DNA of 64,000 nt from Pleurodeles waltl (lineage: Eukaryota; Chordata; Amphibia; Caudata; Salamandridae): positions 817,796,317 through 817,860,316 of the forward strand of contig NC_090445.1 in NCBI RefSeq assembly GCF_031143425.1, read 5' to 3'. The notes beneath the pieces were generated by a model that was given only the letters and a program-made list of their open reading frames with translations, did no database searches and was not told the DNA's origin. Position 1 is the stretch's first letter. Each line of letters begins with the position of its first letter. Position numbers and translations under genes: made by a program. This document shows positions 37,080 to 48,928 of this stretch, in pieces.

Positions 37080-37420
37080 TTTCAGGCATGCACCCATCTA
37101 TCCATCTTTTCATGCTTCCATCTATCCATACTTCCACCTTCCATCTATCCTAGCCTTTGCTATTCTATCCATCAATCCTTTCATCATTACTCTTCTATCC
37201 ACCGTTCTGTCCTTCCATGCACACTTCTAATCATTCACCTGTCCTTTTCCCATATATTCATCCATTCTTTTTCATCCAAGCATCGTTCACCCTCCTTTTA
37301 TCAATTCAGCCACCCATCTAGACTTCCATTCGTCCCCACCCATTCATCTAGTCTTTCAACTTACTAGCTATACTTTCTTTCACCCACCCATGCAAATGTT
37401 CTTTTACCCTTCCGTTCCTC
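37080..37420. repeat. CATC/ATCC-type degenerate simple repeat
   Basis: CCATCTATCCAT, CATCCATTC and related pyrimidine-rich tetranucleotide words recur through the stretch. It is a decayed (ATCC)n array. Confidence 0.7.
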
Positions 37421-38429
37421 AGTACTTTCACTGTTAAATCATTCATTATTTTCACCCTTACTTCTTGTCAGTTTCTTTCTTCTTTTGATATGTCCTTCCT
37501 TTCACTCTTCCTTTCAGCCCTCTCTCTCACTGGCTCCATATCTCTTTTTCTCATAATTTCACGTCCTTTACTAGGATTTGATTCACATTGTACCCATGAC
37601 CTCAGTTATAGTTTTCCCTTACTTTATTTTTTAAGAGCCTTTGTTTGCAGAGTTGCAGACGGAACCAGTTTATGAATAATTATTAGTGCCAACACCAATC
37701 CTGCTTCAGCTGTGAAAGGTGGGGGTCACAAAGCCGCTGCTAAGTCACTTGCCTTCAGCGCAGGCATAGCATGGCCTTGCAATGTCCACAAAGTAATGGA
37801 CATATTCCCAGAAGGCCACTGATTTTGGCTGTGCCCAGTGGGCTCTTGGTTCCCATTCTGTTTCCTGTCCTTGTCACCCAGAGTCTGTGCGCAACCAACT
37901 GTACCTTCAGGACGTCTATTTTTGCTTTCTGTCTTTTTTTGGCTGAAACGTTACTCTCTTTAAACCCACTAACAATATTTAATGTCAGATATTAACTGCA
38001 GCTGAATGTCTAAAGTGCTACTTCAGCATCTCGGCTTCCCTATAATGGACACATTACATAAACATGCCTAGATTTTTAATTTTTGTAAACAGATGTGGAA
38101 TCGAGCACTCGTTGGCTGACTCAGTGATGTCTATGATTATGACAGTGGTGAAATAGTTAAATGTAACTTCACGACTATTGCTGTTGATTTTGTTATCTGT
38201 CCATGTGGATAATAAACATTTCGGTAATTGCTCACAGTACCAACATATATCATTTTTTAGGTTTTGTCTGAGACATTATGGGGAGTTGTTTTGTAAACAT
38301 TGACTCTTAAGAGAGGGAGAATAGAATCTATAGTTTATGTGGTCAGTATTGGCAAAAACATTTTGGTGGTCAGATCAGAAGAAGTTGGGTAAAGTTTTGA
38401 ATCCCAACCATCTTGACCAGGTATTGTTC
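37421..38429. other. No gene seen
   Basis: This precedes the second Gypsy pol. No upstream gag or LTR could be identified here. Confidence 0.45.
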
Positions 38430-40760
38430 ACTGACACAAATTGTGATTTTAGCAAGAAACGGAGCAGTTAGCTAAGTTAGGATATTTGAAAGTTTTTTGT
38501 CATAAGATTGGACTCGTGAATGGTGGAAAGTCAATTTGAAAGAAAGTGAGAGGTGCTCCAATAACTATGAGAAGAGTTTTACAGGAGAAGTTGAATCAGT
38601 TGGAGGCAGATAACACTATAACATAGATGGAGTCGGCGGAGTGGGTAAGTTCTGTAATTTTAGTGACAAAAACAAACAGCAAAATTCATACATCTATCAA
38701 TCTCAGGGATCTTAATAAGTCCATTTGGGTGGATCAGTATCTGCTTCCGATTATAAATGAAACGTTACCGCCTATTGGAGAGTCCAATTTATTTTTAACA
38801 CTCGATCTATCCCAAGCATATCATAAGATTAAATTGCACTCATCACCGAAACACAAAACACTTTTTATAACATCAGCAGGTTTCCATAGATCTGTACTGA
38901 TAGCATTTGGACATGCTTTTGCAGTATTTCAGAAGATTTTGCAGTTTTTTGTTAATGCAAATTTTTTTCAGGTTCAAATTCTGTTGTGAGAAGAGGATTT
39001 GAACATCATGAGATATTGAAAAGGGTAATACCAATATTGAATGACACAGGATTGACGTTAAGTTTAGGTGCACGTATGTTTACAATGCAGCAAGTGGAAT
39101 ATTCGGATCATACTTATTCTGGAAGAGGTGTGAGTCCCAAGATTATATTGGTGGAAGTAGTCTGTCAAACAGCAACTGAGGTCTTTCCTCGGCATGGCAG
39201 AGTATTATGTCAAATTTATCATGCATTTTTCAGACATCACTTAGGAGTTACAGGAACATTGAAAGAATAATGTGAAGTTTTAGTGGTGGAACACATCAAG
39301 GGTAACATTGTAAATGCAGTGAATGGAGGCCTTTTATTATGGATGATCAATTACTTTTGGTAACTGATGCTAGCTTGTACGGTTTGGGTGCGGTACTTAT
39401 ACAAGAAAGGAATGGCAGTGCTCCCTGTACCCTGTAGGGGGCTGAGAAAACAAACAGTGCGTTTGAAAAAGAAGGGTCTATGCCTTGGTGGTTGATCAAA
39501 CATTTTCAAATTACATTTGGGGTAACCTATTTGAGTTAAAAACGATCACAAACCTTTAGCGGAGTTATTCTCTACCAAGACAGCTGCCAAGGCTATGGCC
39601 AGGTTAGCAACATTGCTTTATTACTTGCAACAGTTCTCTTTTGATGCACAATATGTACCCACACATACAAATATGAAGGGTGAATGTTTGTCCCATCTGC
39701 TTCTTCAAGTTGATGATGAAAAAATAAGATATGATTGTGATGAAAAGGATGACATATTTGTGGCCTTAGTATCTGAGTGTTGTAAGGGAGTCATCACAAA
39801 GAAGGAATGGAAGTCTCAAGTCAACTTGGAGGCTGAGGGGTTGGAGATCAAGAAGTATCTATTTGATAGGTGGCTGAGAGAGAAGATTAAGGACTTGTTA
39901 GTGGATGGTTACAGACCCAGTTGATGTGGGAGGGCAACAAATTGTATCAAGGAGACAAATTAGTTGTTCCTGTGGCATTGAGAGTTCGGTCAATTGACAT
40001 TCTGCATGAAGTTTATGGTGGAAAGCCTGGGATGAACAAGAAGGCCAGGAACCATTTTTGGTGATTTGGGATGGGTAGGTTGATTAAAAGGCCTGTAAGA
40101 TGTTGTTTGCCATGCATAAGGAGTGACAAATTGCATACGGTTGAGGAAACTCCCATCTTTCCTGGAATTCCCATGTTGTCCATGGTAGAAAATAAGTTGG
40201 ATGTTGACCATTGTAAAGGGATGTTCATGAAGGTATGCTTTGGTACTTGTGGACTACATTTCTAAATGTCTGGAGATTAAATTTGTAAATTGTGTAAATT
40301 CTGTTACCGTTCTGGGATACTTGAGTGATGTTTGTGCGAGAGGAGTGGCCTAGTAAAAGAGTAACTGAAAATGGCGTTTAATATGTCTTGAAGCATGTGG
40401 AAGACCTATTGTGTGATAACAGTGTGAATCACCATGACACAGTTTGGTTCATCCAAGAGAAAATGGCCTTGTGGAGTGCTTTAACTAAGTGTTGTCTGAA
40501 AGGGTGCAATTGATTGTGTGAAGTTATTTACATTGGAAGAGGTATCTTAAAAAAAGATTGTGGAATTATAGAACTACGCCTCATTCCACTACAGGTGTTA
40601 CACCATTTTGTTTGCTATAAGAAAAATAACAACATTCCAAGGCATATCCTGGCATAGCGTGGTAGCTGGGTGTAACTGGATGTAATTTGGATGGTCTGTG
40701 AGAGTGAGGGAGTAAATATCAGAAGAGTTATCAAGCAAAACATGAGAGAATATCGATCTT
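38430..40760 (+). pseudogene. Second degenerate Ty3/Gypsy pol (RT, RNase H, integrase)
   Basis: The RT palm is the best kept part. The 120-codon frame at 38627 contains SAEWVSSVILVTKTNSKI, INLRDLNKSI, LFLTLDLSQAYHKI and a QKILQFFVN segment. The YxDD box that should follow near 38960 is not recognisable. A later RT piece (HHEILKRVIPILNDTGLTL) lies at 39006. RNase H is seen as LLVTDASLYGLGAVL near 39350. An SHLLLQVDDE-like tether lies near 39690. An integrase zinc finger is seen near 39950-40130 (HEVYGG, then RCCLPCIRSDK), with later TTPHSTTGVTPF near 40570. Several stops break it. The order RT-RNase H-integrase fits Ty3/Gypsy. No LTR pair was found. Confidence 0.8.
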
Positions 40761-41711
40761 TAAAATAGATGGGGTCTAGGGTGATGATTGGGTTAGAATT
40801 AAAAGGGCAAACTGCTTGGCCACTTCCAGTTTGCTAGGTTTGGTTGTATTGCAGGGAGTAGATATTTGGAGTGTCGCAAAGTTGACAAAATGTCATCTTG
40901 CAGAAGTACAGAAGCTTTGTGCTGAATAACTTATTCCTCTTGTATTGAACTGCTTTTGTTCATTGTGACATTATTGCTATCATCTGTTTTTTTAATTTTG
41001 CTGTGTGCCGAAAAAAGGATATGTTGTGTTTAGAATCTTTTTATGGAGTGGAGGTTTAGAACATTGGTATGGAAGATTGTGGAAGGGTAGGTTCTGGGCA
41101 CTAGCTTTTAATGGGGACAGCCAGAAGGTGCTTGTCATGAGCTTAATAAATCTACCTTAGGTTTTGAAGTCTTATTACAAATCACGAATCTCAAACAAGT
41201 ATCACTTGGGAAACTAACCCTGTAAATTTAGTCTGCTGCCATTATCTGTGAAGTAACACTTTGCACACCAACAGGCTTTAATCCTAAAACACAGCAATGG
41301 TCTTACATGAGCCGGTTAGGCTATATTAGGTTTTTCACAATCAAAAACTATGTCTACATGCATTGTCAAGACATTCACATGACTGATGCACTATTACTGG
41401 GTTGCATAAGCTGCTTCATCACATTTCTGTAAGTGGGCTTCATCAATAAAAGTGTGATAATCAAGGTACCGTATATTTTTGTCATTGAATCACGTTATTA
41501 ACTCACTGTAAATATGGCCATCAGTGCAGGGATTCATGTGGCACACGCTAAAAGAGCACCACCTATGTTATAGGCATTGCCGTGTTACTTACAGTTTCCT
41601 ATATTGTTAATGATTAACAGCAGGTTTTCGTCCTCAGCCAGGCAGTGTAATACTGCACTTTACACAATACCATAATGAGTAAAGCGATATGCCTTATCTG
41701 TGGTGCCTCTG
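40761..41711. other. No gene seen
   Basis: This may include the 3' end of the second Gypsy element, but no LTR was recognised. The last five bases, CTCTG (41707-41711), are the target duplication of the next element. Confidence 0.45.
41707..41711. other. Target-site duplication CTCTG (left)
   Basis: It is identical to the five bases 48929-48933 after the 3' LTR. Confidence 0.95.
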
Positions 41712-43835
41712 TGTTAGACTTTTGCTTATGCAGGGTCATCCCCAGTCTTTTTTGCCTCCTGCCTCCTATTGTTTTCTGACATGTTGCTGTTGGCTTTTCA
41801 ACTCTGAGCACTTTACCACTGCTAACCAGTGCTAAAGTGCATATGCTCTCCTGTTTAAATTGTATGTAAGTGGTTTATCCATGATTGGCATATTTGATTT
41901 ACTAGTAAGTCCCTAGTAAGGTGCACTAGAGGTGCCAGGGCCTGTAAATCAAATGCTACTAGTGGGCCTGCAGCACTGGTTGTGCCACCCACATAAGTAG
42001 CTCTGTAATCATGTCTCAGACCTGCCACTGCAGTGTCTGTGTGTGTATTTTTACACTGTAAATTCGACTTGGCAAGTGTACCCACTTGCCAGGCCTAAAC
42101 CTTCCCTTTTCTTACATGTAAGGCACCCCTAAGGTAGGCCCTAGGTAGCCCCAAGGGCAGGGTGCAGTGTATGGATAAGGTAGGACATATAGTAATGTGG
42201 TTTATATGTCCTGACAGTGAAATACTGCCAATTTCGTTTTCACTGTTGCAAGGTCTGTCTCTCTCTCATAGGATAATATGGGGGCTACCTTTAAATATGA
42301 TTAAAGTGTAGATTCCCCTAGAGAGTAGATGGACATGTGGAGTTTGGGATCCCTGAACTCACAATTTAAAAATACATCTTTTAGTAAAGTTGATTTTGAG
42401 ATTGTGAGTTTGGAAATGCCACTTTTAGAAAGTGAGCATTTTCTTGCTTAAACCATTCTGTGACTCTGCCTTGTTTGTGGATTCCCTGTCTGGGTCAGTT
42501 TGACAGTTGGGTTGTTTTTCACCTCACACCAGACAGTGACACAAAGGGAGCTGGGGTGTGATCTGCATTTCCTGATTAGCCATCTCTGCTAGGAGGGAGG
42601 GGTGGAGTGGTCACTCTCATCTGAAAGGACTGTGCCTGCCTCTGACAATGCTGTCTCCAGCCCCCTGGTGTGTGTCTGAGGCCTTGCCTGGGCAAGGCAG
42701 GATTTCACAAGAAGGTGTGAGTCCCCTTTGAAGGAAGGTGACTTCAAAGACTAAAATGGGTATAAGAAGGGCACCCAAACTTACAAACTTTAGAAACACT
42801 TCTGGAATCAAGGGGAACCTCTGCCTGGAGAAGAGCTGATCGCTGAGGAACAAGTGTTGCCCTGCCTGTGACTGTGCTTTGTGGAGCTTTCCTGCAGTGC
42901 TGCTTCTGCCAGAGTAAGAGGGCAAAGACTGGACTTTGTGTGCCTTCCATCTTGAAGAAGAAATCTCCAAGGGCTTGATGTAGAGCTTGCCTCCTGTTGT
43001 TGAAGTCTCAGGGATAGCAAAGACTTCTTCCTGCCAGCACCTGGAGTCTCTGGAGAGACCCCTACTCTGCTCTGTGGTGCCCTTCCAGTTCCTGGGACCC
43101 TGAAAGGAGAGGCTGGCAGCCTAAGGACAAAAATACACGCACCGAGCACCGTGCGGAGAAAAGATCGACGCGAATCCGATCGCGGCTGAGAAAACGACGC
43201 GACGCCGGCTCCGCAGCTGAGAAACGACGCCGCAGGAAACGCGACCGGAGAATCGACGCCCGGAGCAGGAGAAACGACGCGCAGCATCGCTGACGAAGGC
43301 TGAGAGATCGCAACCAGCGCCGCGGGACTTTCGGACCGTCGCGTGGCTGGCTTTTTCGACGCGCCTCGCCGTGCCGAGCTGTTTTCGACGCATATAACCG
43401 TGCAGGGTTATTTTCGACGCACACCGCCCGTGCGGGGTTATTTTTGACGCAAACCAGGTACATTTTCACGCTAGCAGCGCTAGTGGGGTGTTACAACTAC
43501 CTAAAGACTCTTTTTATTTTAAACCTTTAAAAAATCATAACTTGACTTGTGTATGTTGGATTTTTGTCGTTTTGGTCTTGTTTTGTCTAGATAAATATTT
43601 CCTATTTTTCTAAACTGGTGTTGTGTCATTTTGTAGTGTTTTCATTAAGTTACTGTGTGTGTTGGTACAAATACTTTACGCCCAGCACTCTGAGGTTAAG
43701 CCTACTGCTCTGCCAAGCTACCAAGGGGGTAAGCAGGGGTTAGCTGAGGGTGATTCTCTTTATCCTAACTAGAGTGAGGGTCCTTGCTTGAACAGGGGGT
43801 AACCTGACTGTCAACCAAAGACCCCATTTCTAACA
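41712..43835 (+). repeat. 5' LTR (2124 bp)
   Basis: The ends are the inverse pair TGTTAGA and TCTAACA. A TATAAGAA box at 42761-42768 is a candidate promoter, placing U3 at about 41712-42790. The 43130-43450 stretch is unusually CpG-rich with many GACGC words, unlike its surroundings. A GATAAA-like word near 43589 is a weak polyadenylation candidate. Antisense open frames of up to 159 codons lie here but have no support as genes. Confidence 0.95.
42761..42768 (+). promoter_or_regulatory. Candidate TATA box of the LTR promoter
   Basis: TATAAGAA lies mid-LTR, upstream of the CpG-rich segment. The copy in the 3' LTR is at 47854-47861 and faces the ITPRIP exon. Confidence 0.4.
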
Positions 43836-43857
43836 TTGGTGACCAGCGGTCGGGATT
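43836..43857 (+). other. Primer-binding-site-like sequence
   Basis: TTGGTGACCAGCGGTCGGG follows the LTR directly. The TGG after one base would pair with a tRNA 3' CCA end. I could not assign the tRNA. Confidence 0.5.
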
Positions 43858-44081
43858 TGGACTTGTATTTGTACTTGACATACAGTAATTAAGTGTACAC
43901 TACTGTTTTGATCTCAGACCACTACGTGACCACATACTACTTGTTTGGTGATCTTTTGATTTTTCTCTTAAGGACTCTTTTTATTCTACTTCCATGATTT
44001 TGCTGATCCCTTGACTGATTCTTTTTACTTCATTGGGAAATTATTTTTTTCTGCCTTTGGAACTTTGCACTTGTGACCATC

Positions 44082-46769
44082 ATGTCTCAATCTGGAGATG
44101 CAACAGCTGGAGCTGTGTTTGAAATGGAGAAACTGAAGGAGTACTCAGTTGCTCAATTGAAACAGTTCCTTAAAGATCTTGACTGTCCCACTGAGAGCTC
44201 CACCAGGGAGGGGGAGCTGCAACAGGCACAGAGGGCCGGGGTGACAATCAAGAAGGCTGGAGGGCACACAGAGGAGGAGAATGTGGGTAGGGAAGTGCAG
44301 AGGATACACAGTGGTGTAGTGGAGGTACCTGTTACGCCTGGGGGGAGGGTCCCCAGGAGGGATAGCAGGGTGTCACCCAAGGGTCTGACTCCTGAAGAGT
44401 TACAGGACAGACGGGCAGACAGGGCTCGCCGATTCAAGGAGTTGGAAGAAAGGAGGAGGGACTTAGAGATTAAAAAAATGATTTATGCTTACGAGCTTAA
44501 ATTGAAAGAGCTGGAAGTCATGAGGGCTGAGTCCAGCTGGAATGGTGGCAGCAACAATTGTATATCCAGTGATGCTGCAGAAGTGCACATGCCCAGAGAG
44601 GTGGTGCCCTACTTGAAGGAGGGAGTTAACACACGCCAGGAGGTTCATGGGTATGAGGTAGCTCCAGTGATGCACAGGGTCCCTGAGGTGGATTGGGGAA
44701 CTGGCATGGGGAGTCATATTCCTACTGGTGGGAGGGACACTCTACTGACTCTAGTTGAGAGTGACAGGGAGAGGGGTTCCCCCCAGGTAGAAGTCCTGGT
44801 TATGGAGTGTGGAAACATCCCAGAAGAGTGTGGGTTGAGTGTCAGGGACAGTCAGGTACTGTCTCACCAGTCTCAGGAGGGTGATGTGGGGTGCTTTGTC
44901 AAAGCAGAGTCACTGGATGGTTGGGTGAAGGGTACTTTGGTTAATTCATGTGAGGGGCTGAGTGATGTAATTGCTGGAGAGCATATGTCTAGTCCTTATT
45001 TTCCAGAGCTATGCCAACACCAGGTGGAGTGTGAGTTCTCTGACCCCAGGGAGCTTACAATGGAGGCAGACTCCTGGGTGAGTACCAGAGAGTCTGAAGA
45101 GGCATTTGGGGGTGCTCCTGAGAGGAGTGGTCTAGGTAGTTCCCAACCAGGTGAGGTAGGGAAGGATTGTAGTGTCCCAGGTAGGTCCCAGTGTAGTGGG
45201 ATGGGTGAGGGACCCCATGTCCAGTCTCAGAGGAGAGGGAATGGGGATGGGTTGAGGCCCAAGGTGCCCGAGATCCGGTCCCAGGTCCTGGAGGGTTCCC
45301 TGCGGGAACCCCAGGAGGGGAGCCTAGCCTGTACCATAGGGCCATCTGTTGAGGGAGACCCCACAGTGTCAGGAGAACTTGGGGGGGCGGCTGTAGCCAG
45401 CGTCCCACCAGTTCTGGTGTCTGGCAGTACCACTCCTAGTGAGGGGTTGCAGAAGTCCAGACAGAGGGTTGAGAGGGGGTTGCGGACCCCAGTGGAGAAC
45501 CTGGAGGGTCAGGGGTCAGCTCTGAGTGCAGAGCCCCCCAGGAATGACCTTGGTGAGACCATTTCTGGGCTGGGGGGAATCCAGACTCTGTCAGATGGGC
45601 AGAGGTCAGGAGACCTGCGCCAGCCAGACTCTTGTATGGCCCTTGGGGAAAGTGTTTCCCTTGTGGGGGGTAGGTGTGCCCCCCAGGAAGTCCTGGTGCG
45701 CCAGGCAATGATTCAACCGCAGGGTAGTGACTCTGGGTTGGATTGCCAGATTCAGGGGGTAAGCTCTGATCTGGTAGGGGGTAGGTGTGCTCCCCAGGAA
45801 GTCCTGGTGCGCCAGGCAGTGGTTCAACCGCAGGGTGGTGACCCTGGGTTGGATGACCAGGTTCAGAGGGTAAACTCTGACCTGGTAGGGGGTAGGTATG
45901 CCCCCCAAGAAGTCCTGGTTTGCCAGGCGGTGATCCAGTCTGGGGGTACAGGCCCTGGATTGGGAGGCCAGGTTAAGGGTGTCCCCCCTGACCTGGAGGA
46001 AGGGGCTACTGCTAACAGTACCCCTACCATGTTGTCTTCTGGGGGGGCCGCTCCTAGTTGGGTGGTTCAGGACCCCAGAAGAGAGGGCAGGGGGAGGGAA
46101 GCCTCACCCCTGGCCCTGGTCCAACCTGAAGGTACAGACCCCAGGTTGGAGGATCAGTTGCAGGTTAACATCCCTGCACTGATGGAAGAATTGTGCAGGA
46201 CTGCTTCTACAAGCACCCTGACAGTTTTGGACTCTGGGGGTGCCGCTTCTGCAGGGAGGGTACAGAGCCCCAGAGGGGAGGACCAGGGTCAGGTTGTCAT
46301 CCCTGACCTGGTGGAAGAGAGAGTGGTCAAAGGGTGCCAGGCACCTGGGGCTACCACCCCCCACTCTCCACAGTCACAATGGTTAGAGAGGCCTGAGGTC
46401 GGGCTCTCATCCCTGACAGTTGTCTGGGGCCACTGTGGCTTGCTGTCCTGGTGGACAGAGTTGCCCCTGGGGGGGGGAGGACGAGAGTCACACCCCGGGG
46501 GTGGAGTGGGCAACACCACTGTGTTGGCCCTGGTGGTACTATCTGCCCATTGCAATACATCTGTGAGCAAAGTAAAGTTAGGTGTTGCACAGATGGTGTC
46601 TGTAGATGTGGAGAAGGGTTCCCCATGGGTTAGCTTAGTGGGCCCTGAGAGTATGGACAGAGGGATCCAACTGGAGTCAGGAAGGCGTAGAACTGGAACA
46701 TGCCCCTGCTGTTGTGGGCCTGGGTCCCTGTTCTATCGCCCCAATCAGGGAAGTACATCAAGGTATTGA
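44082..46769 (+). CDS. Gag-like protein of the gag-only LTR element, 895 aa
   Basis: The single frame runs without a stop from an ATG at 44082 (context ATCATGT). The in-frame GTG at 44073 is not a likely start. The N-terminus has a short helical segment (about residues 15-40, VAQLKQFLKDLD). A highly charged coiled coil follows at about 105-150. Next is a capsid-like region (about 170-335) with HRVPEVDWGT, GRDTLLTL, DSQVLSHQS and DPRELTMEADSWV, resembling Gypsy gag of the SCAN-related type. No CCHC knuckle follows. The last 550 residues are Gly/Pro/Val/Gln-rich, with three copies of a 37-residue repeat and looser SGGAA-centred repeats. Near the end is a short CPCCC cluster. The protein would presumably assemble with Gag of an autonomous relative to package element RNA, which is inference. 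Confidence 0.8.
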   Translation: MSQSGDATAGAVFEMEKLKEYSVAQLKQFLKDLDCPTESSTREGELQQAQRAGVTIKKAGGHTEEENVGREVQRIHSGVVEVPVTPGGRVPRRDSRVSPKGLTPEELQDRRADRARRFKELEERRRDLEIKKMIYAYELKLKELEVMRAESSWNGGSNNCISSDAAEVHMPREVVPYLKEGVNTRQEVHGYEVAPVMHRVPEVDWGTGMGSHIPTGGRDTLLTLVESDRERGSPQVEVLVMECGNIPEECGLSVRDSQVLSHQSQEGDVGCFVKAESLDGWVKGTLVNSCEGLSDVIAGEHMSSPYFPELCQHQVECEFSDPRELTMEADSWVSTRESEEAFGGAPERSGLGSSQPGEVGKDCSVPGRSQCSGMGEGPHVQSQRRGNGDGLRPKVPEIRSQVLEGSLREPQEGSLACTIGPSVEGDPTVSGELGGAAVASVPPVLVSGSTTPSEGLQKSRQRVERGLRTPVENLEGQGSALSAEPPRNDLGETISGLGGIQTLSDGQRSGDLRQPDSCMALGESVSLVGGRCAPQEVLVRQAMIQPQGSDSGLDCQIQGVSSDLVGGRCAPQEVLVRQAVVQPQGGDPGLDDQVQRVNSDLVGGRYAPQEVLVCQAVIQSGGTGPGLGGQVKGVPPDLEEGATANSTPTMLSSGGAAPSWVVQDPRREGRGREASPLALVQPEGTDPRLEDQLQVNIPALMEELCRTASTSTLTVLDSGGAASAGRVQSPRGEDQGQVVIPDLVEERVVKGCQAPGATTPHSPQSQWLERPEVGLSSLTVVWGHCGLLSWWTELPLGGGGRESHPGGGVGNTTVLALVVLSAHCNTSVSKVKLGVAQMVSVDVEKGSPWVSLVGPESMDRGIQLESGRRRTGTCPCCCGPGSLFYRPNQGSTSRY
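45660..45992 (+). repeat. 111-bp tandem repeat in the gag-like frame (three copies)
   Basis: Matching GTAGGTGTG/GTAGGTATG words fall at 45670, 45781 and 45892, exactly 111 bp apart, so the frame is kept. Each unit encodes 37 residues around APQEVLV, then QPQG and GLD. Confidence 0.9.
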
Positions 46770-46792
46770 TTGTTCTCCCCTGGCTTTAGGCT

Positions 46793-46804
46793 GGTAGGGG
46801 GTCG
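46793..46804 (+). other. Polypurine-tract-like sequence before 3' LTR
   Basis: GGTAGGGGG followed by TCG abuts the TGTTAGA start of the 3' LTR. It is short and imperfect for a polypurine tract. Confidence 0.45.
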
Positions 46805-48928
46805 TGTTAGACTTTTGCTTATGCAGGGTCATCCCCAGTCTTTTTTGCCTCCTGCCTCCTATTGTTTTCTGACATGTTGCTGTTGGCTTTTCAACTCTGA
46901 GCACTTTACCACTGCTAACCAGTGCTAAAGTGCATATGCTCTCCTGTTTAAATTGTATGTAAGTGGTTTATCCATGATTGGCATATTTGATTTACTAGTA
47001 AGTCCCTAGTAAGGTGCACTAGAGGTGCCAGGGCCTGTAAATCAAATGCTACTAGTGGGCCTGCAGCACTGGTTGTGCCACCCACATAAGTAGCTCTGTA
47101 ATCATGTCTCAGACCTGCCACTGCAGTGTCTGTGTGTGTATTTTTACACTGTAAATTCGACTTGGCAAGTGTACCCACTTGCCAGGCCTAAACCTTCCCT
47201 TTTCTTACATGTAAGGCACCCCTAAGGTAGGCCCTAGGTAGCCCCAAGGGCAGGGTGCAGTGTATGGATAAGGTAGGACATATAGTAATGTGGTTTATAT
47301 GTCCTGACAGTGAAATACTGCCAATTTCGTTTTCACTGTTGCAAGGTCTGTCTCTCTCTCATAGGATAATATGGGGGCTACCTTTAAATATGATTAAAGT
47401 GTAGATTCCCCTAGAGAGTAGATGGACATGTGGAGTTTGGGATCCCTGAACTCACAATTTAAAAATACATCTTTTAGTAAAGTTGATTTTGAGATTGTGA
47501 GTTTGGAAATGCCACTTTTAGAAAGTGAGCATTTTCTTGCTTAAACCATTCTGTGACTCTGCCTTGTTTGTGGATTCCCTGTCTGGGTCAGTTTGACAGT
47601 TGGGTTGTTTTTCACCTCACACCAGACAGTGACACAAAGGGAGCTGGGGTGTGATCTGCATTTCCTGATTAGCCATCTCTGCTAGGAGGGAGGGGTGGAG
47701 TGGTCACTCTCATCTGAAAGGACTGTGCCTGCCTCTGACAATGCTGTCTCCAGCCCCCTGGTGTGTGTCTGAGGCCTTGCCTGGGCAAGGCAGGATTTCA
47801 CAAGAAGGTGTGAGTCCCCTTTGAAGGAAGGTGACTTCAAAGACTAAAATGGGTATAAGAAGGGCACCCAAACTTACAAACTTTAGAAACACTTCTGGAA
47901 TCAAGGGGAACCTCTGCCTGGAGAAGAGCTGATCGCTGAGGAACAAGTGTTGCCCTGCCTGTGACTGTGCTTTGTGGAGCTTTCCTGCAGTGCTGCTTCT
48001 GCCAGAGTAAGAGGGCAAAGACTGGACTTTGTGTGCCTTCCATCTTGAAGAAGAAATCTCCAAGGGCTTGATGTAGAGCTTGCCTCCTGTTGTTGAAGTC
48101 TCAGGGATAGCAAAGACTTCTTCCTGCCAGCACCTGGAGTCTCTGGAGAGACCCCTACTCTGCTCTGTGGTGCCCTTCCAGTTCCTGGGACCCTGAAAGG
48201 AGAGGCTGGCAGCCTAAGGACAAAAATACACGCACCGAGCACCGTGCGGAGAAAAGATCGACGCGAATCCGATCGCGGCTGAGAAAACGACGCGACGCCG
48301 GCTCCGCAGCTGAGAAACGACGCCGCAGGAAACGCGACCGGAGAATCGACGCCCGGAGCAGGAGAAACGACGCGCAGCATCGCTGACGAAGGCTGAGAGA
48401 TCGCAACCAGCGCCGCGGGACTTTCGGACCGTCGCGTGGCTGGCTTTTTCGACGCGCCTCGCCGTGCCGAGCTGTTTTCGACGCATATAACCGTGCAGGG
48501 TTATTTTCGACGCACACCGCCCGTGCGGGGTTATTTTTGACGCAAACCAGGTACATTTTCACGCTAGCAGCGCTAGTGGGGTGTTACAACTACCTAAAGA
48601 CTCTTTTTATTTTAAACCTTTAAAAAATCATAACTTGACTTGTGTATGTTGGATTTTTGTCGTTTTGGTCTTGTTTTGTCTAGATAAATATTTCCTATTT
48701 TTCTAAACTGGTGTTGTGTCATTTTGTAGTGTTTTCATTAAGTTACTGTGTGTGTTGGTACAAATACTTTACGCCCAGCACTCTGAGGTTAAGCCTACTG
48801 CTCTGCCAAGCTACCAAGGGGGTAAGCAGGGGTTAGCTGAGGGTGATTCTCTTTATCCTAACTAGAGTGAGGGTCCTTGCTTGAACAGGGGGTAACCTGA
48901 CTGTCAACCAAAGACCCCATTTCTAACA
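46805..48928 (+). repeat. 3' LTR (2124 bp)
   Basis: It has the same length and ends as the 5' LTR, and no difference was found in the parts compared. It stops 381 bp before the ITPRIP coding exon (exon start 49310). Confidence 0.95.

Larger units (their letters stand above)
41712..48928 (+). mobile_element. Complete, young gag-only LTR retrotransposon
   Basis: The 7217-bp element has two 2124-bp LTRs exactly 5093 bp apart. Both start TGTTAGA and end TCTAACA. A 5-bp CTCTG duplication flanks it (41707-41711 and 48929-48933). A primer-binding-like site follows the 5' LTR and a short G-rich tract precedes the 3' LTR. The internal region holds one 895-codon gag-like frame and no protease, RT, RNase H or integrase, so it must rely on proteins from another element. 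I found no differences between the LTRs in the stretches I compared, including about 1.1 kb where the antisense translations are identical, which implies recent insertion. It has the same orientation as ITPRIP and lies in that gene's presumed 5' intron. Confidence 0.95.

Noticed and set aside
42808..43469. Antisense frames of 159, 135 and 90 codons, repeated at 47901-48562
   Set aside because: They are antisense within the LTR, driven by its CpG-rich segment, and appear twice only because the LTR is duplicated.
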